A DNA stretch of 64,000 bases from Marisa cornuarietis (lineage: Eukaryota; Mollusca; Gastropoda; Architaenioglossa; Ampullariidae): contig SMMW01000001.1 of the NCBI GenBank assembly GCA_004794655.1, positions 9,125,501 through 9,189,500 on the forward strand, read 5' to 3'. Below are positions 57,501 to 64,000 of this stretch, one piece after another. Both the position numbers and the translations under genes were made by a program. Each line of letters begins with the position of its first letter. Position 1 is the first letter of the stretch. The notes under the pieces are model-generated. The model searched no databases, was not told where the DNA came from, and saw only the letters and a program-made list of their open reading frames with translations.

Positions 57501-60500
57501 CCGGCTTTTGATGTGGCTCCAGTGTCCCCAGCATGCTCAGTAATGTGCGATTAAACCGCTCGCACATGCCGTTGCCCATAGGGTGGTATGGGGTAGTCCG
57601 AGATTTCTGGCATCCCGTTATCAGACACAGTTCTTTGATAATCCGACTTTCAAAATTGGCACCTTGATCGGAATGCAGCCGGCGGGGCATCCCATAGTGC
57701 ACAATGAAATTAGTAAACTGTAACAGGGTCGCCTACCACACTGCACACAACAACACACTCAACGCGTGCCGTAGGTTGATGAAACCTTTTTATTCTTGCG
57801 ACCGCGTGCTGGTCAGCTGAACTTTACACAGTATTCGAGTATCCGTAACATTATCAAGGACTCTATCAGCCGGGCAGCTGGCTTGCGTCCTTCTCACGTG
57901 TTCTCTCTCTCTCTCGTCTCTCCCCGTCGAGCTTCTCCCTTCCCTTTTATATCCCCCGGGAGGGCTAAAGTGGCAGGGGTGCCCGGCCGTATCGGACGGC
58001 AGCGCTGCTGTGTCCACCTGGGGAAGGTGGGGTTGAGGGGTGTCGCCCCGTCCTTCTCTCGTGGCTCCCCTCCGCCCTCCCGGACCCAAAACAACCCGGG
58101 AGCCAATCACCGCTAACTGGCCGCCCAACTGGCCAATCGGCCTTCAGCTGGCCTGTTGGCCAGCTTCTATCACAATTTAATTGCTCGAGATTTGCGATTT
58201 CATGCTGGATGTTTTAATAAATTATATGAAGAGTCCTTTGAGCGTTGCATGTTACCACTGGGGTTAGGTCCTCAAGCAGTACAAATTGTTCAGATTTTTG
58301 TTTACGCCTGCACGCACAGTCATGGTCAATGTGGAACTGTCCAATATCGGCATGATTTTCTCTCTCTCACACACACACACACACACAGAGTACGTCAAAC
58401 GTCGCTCTACAAGACCCGGAAGCGAAAAAGGAAAACTGGGGTGGGGCTATATATAGGTTAGGATCGATGCACGTTGACCTCAGCTGTCCACAATGCCACG
58501 TATGCTCCAATACTCGACTGCAACGTGTCCGACACCACTAATGTTTTCTATGTATACAGCGATCAGTATTAATGACTTTTAGAACACCCCCACATGGCAG
58601 CATCCTGGAGAGTGTGTGGGAGGCTGGGGGTGGGGCAGCTCTCTCTGCGCATGCGTCAGTTCAGCGTACAAACCAATGCAGTCGTACGTCAGCCCCGTCT
58701 TTTGTGCTGGTGACACTGATGGTGGATTTGATAATACACGTGCACAGCTGTGCACACAATGACCTGGGGCTCTATCTAGACTAAGCTGTAGTTAAGCGGC
58801 TTCTCTCGACAGGCGCGCGTTCCCGCGATTCGTACCATTCCGCCGGTCAGACCGCCCTTAAAGTGACGCCACACGTTGCCTGCACGTCCTCGGTGTGGCG
58901 GCTGCATGACCATGCTGCACCTAACTCGCTAGCCCCGCCGCTGTTCCTTCATTCTACAAGCCAGCAAACTAAAACCTTACCAAGAAATTTTTAATTTCTC
59001 GTCCACATCAACAACCCTAACCACTCCTCGTATGCTATTGCCACAACCGTAGGCATCACATTCATCCCTTCTAGCCGGACCCTAGTCGCTTTTTTTTTAA
59101 ATTTTAAAGATGAAGCATTATTGCAATTGGCGTTAACATCCTAAGGCAAATATTGGTCGGCTTCCAGATGTTCCGGTCTGCAGCCTTCATATTCCCAACT
59201 GCAGAGAAGTGACTGCAGGTGTTGACTAGCTGATATAGACTGACACAGTGTCAGATGTGGATGACGGCAGGATGGAGAAAAAGGCATCATTTTAATCTCT
59301 TCGCCAACTCACATACTTTTCGCAAACCATTTCATTTCGCAGGCTGAAAACCTGGAAAACGCGTCTTCATAATGTGAAGTCCGTTTCAGCCCTGCCCGCG
59401 TCTATACCCCTTCCCGACTTACCGGCCCGACACAGTTGAGGACCACCTTGGTTTGCTGACTCATGTCAAGCAGTGACTGGTAGCTGCTGACGTCGGCAAT
59501 AATGATGGGTACATCCTCCACTTTTTTCCCTGCAACAGCGACAATACAAAGGTATGTCAACCAGAAGCCGGGAGTACTGCCAAACACTAGCTGGAAAGCT
59601 AACGCATGTAAATTGTGCTAATATTTTGTAAGCATTTTAGCTGAGGAATGCATTTTCTCCTACTACCGCCAACCCAACCAAATCTAAGTACATAGGCTAT
59701 ATGTTAACATCCCTCTAGAAAAAGATGTGGATATGCAAATAAAACTGACTGAAGTGTATTTTTTTTAAAAAGCGGATTGTTTATACTGCAGTTCGCCTGC
59801 ACAGTCACAGGATAACGGCTGCAACGACCTGTTGTGCTGGCAGCTATTGCAATGAGCAATCGTTCGCCCCGCCCCTTTATCTACAAGATGCTGCTGCTAA
59901 ATGTTTTTATTGCAGGTTTATCATACTGTGCCTTTTTATTTACGCACTCAAACATGGCGACTGAGGGTGGTGTGGAGTGGGAGAGACTATCGGCTACTCC
60001 TTCCGCATCCCAAACTCTGTCCCGACCTTCCCTCGTGATCCAGATGCTTTAAAAAAAACAACACACACACACACGCTTGACGCACAGAGGCCCCAAGTCT
60101 AACATACTGCCAGTCTGTCGGGCAGTCTTCCTGTTTTTTTACAGGTACGAATATCAAGAATTTATAAGAGCACAAGCCTGGAGACACAAATACAGTGCCC
60201 CCGCCCCACCACCACCACCAGAACGGTTTCCTCATATAATTTGAGGTGGTCAAGAGAAAGTTTATGAGGACCAGAGGGGCGAGATAGTTCTTCCAACCGG
60301 TCGATAAAGCGACTGCCTATGTTTCTCTTTTCGACTGGCAGGCGCGACACACCCGCTGCTTGTGTCTTGACTGGCCGACCGCTTCCTGACTTGGCTGGTG
60401 GCTGCCAGCAGCCTGCGGTCGCACTGACCAGAATTGACATCTCCTTGACACTGCGACCGGCACATTGCAGTTGCAGCGGTAACAAGGTCATGAACAGGGT

Positions 60501-63500
60501 GGGGCGGGCTGGCATCTTCTAGAACATTTCACCTGAGTGATATCCGACACCTCGATGGGCAGTGACGTCCATTGCAGGCACTGAGATTGTGTGTGATTGT
60601 GTGTGCGTGCGTGCGTCTGCACAACAGGACAGCCAGTCCTCACTATATCGGTGACAGGCGCTAACCGTTGCCCCACCGACCGCTCTTTTCCTGAAGGAGG
60701 AAAGACTCAAAGGCATGCCATGTTAGTACGTCCTCATTTCTCTAATGAGACAATAATCACAGTCTCTTTTCAGTCTCAAGAAATTCTACCAGCATATAGC
60801 TTGAATAAAAAGTGCTTCTGGCTGAAATTCTTGCCGGCATTCTGACTCTAAAAATAGGCATTTGTTTTAAAAACAAAACCTCTCTTGGGAGTGGCACTGC
60901 CGCTGTTGTATAGCCTACACCGTGCTCATGCATTTTTTTTTTTTGGGGGGGGGGTGCTGGTAGGGGCGAATCTTTCTGCACTGTACTTATTATTAGAGTG
61001 AGGAGGGTAAAATACATAGCTCAAGTGACTACTATATACTTACACAAACCCACTGCTAGGTTTGCATTGTACCGACATCAGGTCACTTGCAACATTTACA
61101 TCTCTTGCCTTCACAACTACCTAGAAACTGCATAATTCATCCTCCATGCATGATTGCACCACACCTTTTCAATGGATAATATTCTTTGCATCAATAACTT
61201 ATGATAGTGGTGGAGGAGTTTGGTGGGGAGAGATATAAACAATGAGAAAATAAGAGAAAGCTTACAACTACTTGATGTGTGATTATTTTTCATATAGTTT
61301 TTATTATATCCTCAATGCTCCTTAAAGCTGACAAAAGAACAAAATATATTGAATCACAGCCCCACTCTCTAATAATAATAATACTAACAGAATTTGTAGC
61401 GCTCATTTCCATGAAACTGACAGTTTACCATATAATGACAAAACCCAAACAATATGGCAATAAAGTGACAAATCTTTATAAGATTATTAGTAGATATGTT
61501 TCTGTACTTCCTTTAATGCTTCAGCAAATTAGCTCATCACAAGTTTTGGAGAGACATTGACGATGAACAGTCTTATGTTTATCTTACTGCTATTTATCAT
61601 AATTAATAATGGTTATGGTCAGAACTCCCAATTGCCTATTTGAATGATTTCCTAATTTTAAAAAAATACACAAATGTTTTTTTATTTGCCTTGTTACTAT
61701 CATGCTAATGACAAAGTTAAAATAATTTTGCCTAAATCATTTTTAAATCTTTTAAAAAAGGTACTTATGCATGTAATGACCCCACTATTAATTCTTAACA
61801 TGAACTACTGTGATTACCAGAAGAGAATTTGTTTGCCACCTTGCCTACTGCTTATCAATATCCCATATTACTCTTCTTATCCAACAAATAAGATCCTCTC
61901 TTAAGCACATGCTGCTAACAGTAGTACTACAATAATAACAGAATTTTTAAAATGCATTTCTTCGTGTACGTACAAGCTCAATGTGCTGAACACAAAAGAC
62001 TACAAACAAACTGACAGTCTATAAAAAAACACAAGAATCAGCAAACAGATAACACCATGACAAACACATTAACTAAATGCGTGGATGAAAAAGTGAGAAG
62101 TGAAAAGAACAGTGTTCTCGATTATGCAGGATATTTCTTAAAGAGACTTTTTAGGCTAGATTTGAAGCTTCAAATGTGGATAGTTTGAAGAGAAATGGGG
62201 AAGAAGAGAATTTCAAATAATGGGGCCTGAGAAGAAAAAGAAGCATCTGACAAATTGCTCCTGTCTGATGTGTGGCATAGAGAGGAGCAAAGCAGACTGA
62301 AGAGACCAACTCAGGTGGTAAGGTGTCAGTAGCTCATACAGGTATGCTGGGACAAGATAGCACAAGGTAATGCCAGCTTGGACTAGCAGCCAGTGAAGCT
62401 TACAGAGGAGGTGTTTAGGATGGTCTGCTTTTCACCTACGGAAGACAATAAGAGCCACACCATTCCAAGTCATTTGAAGTTTGTCCAGTAGGCAGTTAGA
62501 GAAATCTATGAATAGCAAGTTGCAGTAATCCAAATGGGACAGCTCAAAAGCAGACATGAGCTTTTTGGTGGCAGAAACTGATCCTGTGGAGCTAAAGGAG
62601 GACATACTTACAGACTGCACTTATGTGAGATTCAAGAGATAATAATATATCAATGGTTAACATCAAGATTCCAGATGATCTGAGACAGAGAGATGTTAAC
62701 CCCAGAAAAAATAAAGGCTGTTGATTTGTAAAGGCTATTAGAAGTACCTTAGTTGTGTTGTCATTTATTTTGAATTTGTTAATGGACAAATACAATTGTA
62801 CAAAGTCTAATGTGTGGTGACTGGTAGTGCAGACTTGCTGGTGCTAGGAATTAAGCAAGGCCAGGTGCTAGCAACTGTGTATCACTAGCACACATGTTAT
62901 ACTGCAGGTCCAAGTGGTGCATGGTGAATAAAAGAGACCAAAAAACAGAGCTTTGAGCCACCCTGTACTTCAAAGGAGCAGACAAAGATGCGTTGCCTAC
63001 AACTGTCACAGACTGGATGCAATCACTAAAGACTATAGAACACAATATATTCAACAATTAAAAGTAATAATTGAATATATGTGTAATCAATTAATTATAA
63101 TTGTAATGAAACATACAAGTTCTTCATTTATATTGTGCATAAAAAAGGGATAGGGTTAAACATTGGAACTTAAGGGAATATTACAACAGCTAGGGTACAC
63201 AAAAATCATGCCATTCAGTCATACCAAAAAATAATGGATAAAAAATAAACCAAAGGAATCAAAAAGCAAAAGGGACAGACTTAAGACAAATGTTGATTAC
63301 AGTATTGGTTTTTAAACATGATTGCACTTGTTAATTAATCATTCCAAAACTGTTCCCTTGGCCTTTTTTATTTTGCTATAAAGTGACCTATGAAATATTA
63401 CTCCTGTGATTTCTTAAATAAAAATGCTCATTCAAGTGGTCATCTCAAACTGATTCAAAAGATCTAAAATAACCGCACAAATCCGTTGGATCATTTTTCT

Positions 63501-64000
63501 TTTTTTGGTGGGGGGGGGGGCGGGGGCGGCAAAATAATGAAAGAATTAGCCCGGTTTCTTCATTAATCAGTATCCCTCTTCTTAATGTACACAGAAAAGA
63601 ATGCATGTCAAAGATCCCATTTACAAATAAATGCGTAGTCTTACTTACTATTTGCGCAGTATGCCTGCAGACAACTTTTCTGCTTGTTGTATAGACTACA
63701 GTGGTGTCACGATGCATGCCAACTGACAAGACTTATTTTTCCAAAACAAATTTCCTGTCCTTCGGAAAACAGTTCAAACGATGCCATCCAAGAATGAAAT
63801 AAATGAAAATAACAATGGTTCAGCACGCCCAAAACAGAATGTTACTAACATACCTGTGCGTTCCGATGACTGTACGAGAACAGTCTGCAGTTTTTCCATG
63901 TTACGTCCTGCAACAGCCCATGATAGGCCCCCTTCTTCTTCGGCTACTTTTGCAACTTCGTCGACGACAAACTGACCAGTGAAGCCAGTTGCACCAAAAA
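39596..64000 (-). CDS. SCCPDH: SCCPDH, saccharopine dehydrogenase-like oxidoreductase; 12 coding exons, N-terminal tip missing
   Basis: SCCPDH is a membrane-associated, NAD(P)-binding Rossmann-type protein found on lipid droplets and other membranes in vertebrates; its substrate is unknown. Exons in transcript order: 64,000(partial)-63,854; 59,529-59,423; 54,592-54,512; 51,736-51,607; 49,867-49,818; 46,253-46,123; 45,788-45,671; 45,464-45,345; 45,079-45,023; 41,922-41,799; 40,115-40,034; 39,692-39,596 (stop TAG 39,596-39,598). All junctions are GT/AG with matching phase, giving about 413 residues; roughly a dozen N-terminal residues lie off the right edge. Motifs: FGATGFTGQFVV (dinucleotide fold), VVLNCVGP, GGANYVDISGEPQ, VVGSCGFDSIPVDMGV, SAVYGFAYAGELTNIRKS, SDRSVVARSQRYFY, a hydrophobic segment LCYVLFSIIFGIMSYF, GSGYSE and GGVYTPAAVF. 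Two exons are very short (50 and 57 nt). Introns are full of transposons. Confidence 0.95.
40640..41620. repeat. Unclassified repeat region with inverted arms
   Basis: TAAATTCTCTTTCTTC followed by a CAGATGACATAA block at about 41,340-41,376 is repeated in inverted orientation at about 41,581-41,612, the second copy lacking about 10 bp in the middle. A related direct copy (TTTCTTTCTTCAAG...CAGATGACATA) occurs at about 47,850-47,886, next to the DIRS recombinase remnant. This suggests termini of a DIRS-like or fold-back element. The sequence from 40,640 to 41,335 holds short open stretches that match no family I know. Confidence 0.4.
41990..43740 (-). mobile_element. Rearranged RTE-type LINE fragments
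   Basis: On the - strand 43,325-43,729 encodes GHYDLCLEMLKLE, EEWKKGMGMIFKLTKKGDLG and DCNNWQDITLLSQTSKI, the RT N-terminal half. At 42,930-43,075 is the catalytic VDYADDIVLLS. At 41,995-42,230 is the C-terminal KWKWLGHVYGM and KITFHWTTDAKRK region. Between them, about 42,232-42,340 repeats the DCNNWQ-type segment, so a second partial copy is joined in. Stops and frameshifts are frequent. It lies in the SCCPDH intron between exons 45,079-45,023 and 41,922-41,799. Confidence 0.8.
45580..45660. repeat. Degenerate TG-rich simple repeat
   Basis: Interrupted TGTG/TATG tract immediately downstream (transcript sense) of the 45,788-45,671 exon of SCCPDH. Confidence 0.6.
46960..47760 (+). mobile_element. 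DIRS-type tyrosine recombinase remnant
   Basis: Read across frames on the + strand: WNMRWVLTYLNW, FKQLTQKTHFLAAVTSAM, ALEIHVLSTESFCLQFWPD, SLHTQVFW, VHALHICHE, then IKAFIRAAY and SSAWSGLLVCSLARY. This order matches the C-terminal half of DIRS/Ngaro-type YR integrases: the A-L-E-I-H box around the first catalytic Arg position and the H-x-x-R-x-x-A-box region. The first Arg codon is now a stop (TGA at 47,299-47,301) and the second box is degraded. No RT or RNase H was recognised nearby. Dead copy in a SCCPDH intron. Confidence 0.65.
48341..49573 (+). mobile_element. Internally deleted L2/CR1-type LINE
   Basis: An open frame of 174 codons (48,341-48,865) contains a GVRGGRKVRACR basic motif and a Ser/Pro-rich tail, like the leader of L2-type ORF2. 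It is followed by an endonuclease start (VVRKAVDIHGVIIDKSLD, TEAWLKEPGDE) at about 48,920-49,030. At about 49,035 the reading jumps straight to the RT C-terminus (QITNTAARI, LHWLPVEKRIDHKLL, YGCLYDLVPAYLQDLI, FRSFSNVAPLLWNLL, FKKKLKTHLF), ending near 49,573 with GGCGCATTATATAA. Nearly the whole endonuclease and RT core are missing. The 5' limit is not clear. Confidence 0.78.
52130..52450. repeat. Old DNA-transposon-like repeat with AAATAAGCCCT motifs
   Basis: ACTGTGTTTCCTGAAAATCAG at the left, CCTAAAATGATTTTTCAGGATGC, then TTGAAAATAAGCCCTAATAC and GGGGCAAAAAGATAATATAA with ACCCTGTGTT at the right. The repeating AAAATAAGCCCTA/ATAAGCCCTA theme is that of a widespread non-autonomous DNA-transposon family whose name I cannot fix from memory. 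The centre (52,220-52,375) looks unrelated. Confidence 0.4.
52690..53717 (+). mobile_element. 5'-truncated RTE-type LINE with (ATG)n tail
   Basis: Broken + strand frames encode the RT C-terminal two thirds: [50 protein letters not shown] (second catalytic Asp replaced by Asn), TYLGSIVSKDGG, TRIFNTNVKAVLLYGSETW, KKRKWGWIGHTL and [12 protein letters not shown]. At least two frameshifts occur (about 52,880 and 53,210). It ends in an ATG triplet run at 53,697-53,717, as RTE-type LINEs do. The 3' part is closely similar to 21,670-21,780. It lies in the SCCPDH intron between exons 54,592-54,512 and 51,736-51,607. Confidence 0.88.
54829..55113 (+). mobile_element. tRNA-derived SINE (probable)
   Basis: The head GGGGCTCCAGCATAGAGG with GGTTAGTGTACTC resembles a pol III A box (54,841-54,861), and GGTTTGTTCC at 54,884-54,893 fits a B box at the right spacing. 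A unique body and a T run (about 55,037-55,045) follow. The 3' end at 55,052-55,113 recurs at 59,693-59,754. This is the layout of a tRNA-headed SINE. No target duplication was identified, so boundaries are approximate. Confidence 0.55.
55839..56294 (-). repeat. 3' LTR of a short Gypsy-type element
   Basis: 456 bp starting TG (TGTGATAGAAGC) and ending CA on + (in element sense TG...ACA). By eye it is identical to 57,719-58,174. In element orientation (-) it contains a TATAAAA promoter box (+ 56,065-56,073) and an AATAAA polyadenylation signal (+ 55,909-55,914). The four bases ATTT precede it (55,835-55,838) and also follow the other LTR (58,175-58,178), a 4-bp target duplication. Confidence 0.93.
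56295..57718 (-). mobile_element. Interior of the deleted Gypsy element
   Basis: Only 1,424 bp lie between the LTRs. The pol 3' end and a spacer survive; gag, protease, RT, RNase H and the N-terminal half of integrase are gone. The 5' LTR is joined directly to integrase coding sequence, with no primer-binding site visible. Next to the 3' LTR a G-rich stretch (- strand GTTGGGGGGGTGTA, + about 56,295-56,308) can serve as polypurine tract. The element inserted in a SCCPDH intron, same strand as the gene. Confidence 0.88.
56461..57702 (-). pseudogene. Gypsy integrase C-terminal half and pol tail
   Basis: An uninterrupted frame of about 413 codons begins at the edge of the 5' LTR without an ATG. 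It carries the last two catalytic positions of the DDE integrase core: Asp in LHSDQGANF (residue 12) and Glu in NGMCERFNRTL (residue 48), with 35 residues between them. The C-terminal domain follows (GDRVLVKRLAFDGKHKLADKW). The zinc-binding HHCC domain and the first catalytic Asp are deleted, so it cannot be an active integrase. The last 170 residues are acidic and Ser/Glu-rich, of unknown role. Lack of stops suggests youth rather than selection. Confidence 0.85.
57719..58174 (-). repeat. 5' LTR of a short Gypsy-type element
   Basis: Second copy of the 456-bp LTR; no difference from 55,839-56,294 was found by eye. Followed by ATTT (58,175-58,178), which matches the four bases before the other LTR. 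In element orientation this is the upstream LTR, whose end abuts integrase sequence at 57,718. Confidence 0.93.
58179..59422. other. SCCPDH intron, no gene seen
   Basis: Contains a CA microsatellite (about 58,368-58,387). The stretch is richer in CpG than most of the window (about 58,430-58,960) but no exon, RNA or transposon was recognised. Confidence 0.45.
59693..59754 (+). repeat. 62-bp SINE 3'-end copy
   Basis: Sixty-two bases from TAGGCTATATGTTAACATCC to AAACTGACTGAAG match 55,052-55,113 with a single C/T difference. The tRNA-like head is absent, so this is a 5'-truncated copy or a separate family sharing the tail. Confidence 0.75.
59755..61904. other. SCCPDH first visible intron, no gene seen
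   Basis: No conserved coding region was recognised. Short frames near 59,950 and 60,260-60,700 lack family signatures. Simple tracts: CA repeats at about 60,060-60,075, T/G homopolymers at about 60,932-60,955, AAT repeat at about 61,371-61,382. Confidence 0.45.
61905..63060 (-). mobile_element. Decayed L2/CR1-type LINE, 3' half
   Basis: On the - strand, 5' to 3': a LTMHHLDLQYNMCASDTQLL stretch (degraded catalytic region), SINKFKINDNTTKVLLIAF, ISAVCKYVLL and KLMSAFELSHLDYCNLLF, then a tail with CATTGAGCTTGTACG and ATTATTGTAG at 61,930-61,975. The order matches the LINE at 22,262-23,470, but this copy is more decayed and holds many stops. Confidence 0.72.

Noticed and set aside
59945..60052. 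Start-like context CAAACATGGCGACTGAGG as an alternative first exon
   Set aside because: It is on the + strand, opposite to SCCPDH, and its frame ends after about 30 codons without a splice donor that fits any gene here.

Overview
This is a eukaryotic, AT-rich, intron-rich window from an invertebrate animal. The four conserved genes match animal orthologues at the protein level. The mobile elements (RTE-type LINEs, L2/CR1-type LINEs, a DIRS-type tyrosine recombinase, hAT, Tigger/pogo and Gypsy) fit a mollusc, most likely a gastropod, but that assignment is inference. No operon, CRISPR array, phage or tRNA gene was seen.

Layout. (1) From about 640 to 16,520 on the + strand are the last ten coding exons of PHF10/BAF45a, a double-PHD subunit of the PBAF chromatin remodeller; its N-terminal exons lie left of the window. 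(2) Convergent to it, at 20,484-30,304 on the - strand, is an EHD1/RME-1-type endocytic-recycling ATPase, complete in two coding exons around one 8.2 kb intron. (3) Divergent from EHD1, at 31,480-32,284 on the + strand, is YPEL5 in two coding exons; the region between the two start codons is a probable shared promoter with a palindromic CRE site. (4) From 39,596 to beyond the right edge on the - strand is SCCPDH (saccharopine dehydrogenase-like oxidoreductase). Twelve coding exons were joined by hand with consistent phases; only the extreme N-terminus is missing.

The rest is intronic or intergenic DNA loaded with repeats of different ages. Relatively fresh insertions are a nearly intact 3.3 kb RTE-type LINE with a 13-bp target-site duplication (11,362-14,666) and a short Gypsy element with two apparently identical 456-bp LTRs (55,839-58,174). 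The Gypsy interior keeps only the second half of the integrase and the pol tail. Older material includes an RTE remnant split by a Tigger-like element, a GC-rich hAT MITE with a perfect 8-bp duplication, an internally deleted L2-type LINE, a DIRS tyrosine-recombinase remnant, a tRNA-like SINE, a decayed multi-EGF gene fragment, a 12-copy minisatellite with higher-order structure and a 42-bp tandem array.

I did not find a coherent new biological system. The four genes serve unrelated roles (chromatin remodelling, endosomal recycling, a CTLH/GID-linked zinc protein, a lipid-droplet-type oxidoreductase). The most interesting material is the structure of the mobile elements and the EHD1/YPEL5 divergent pair.
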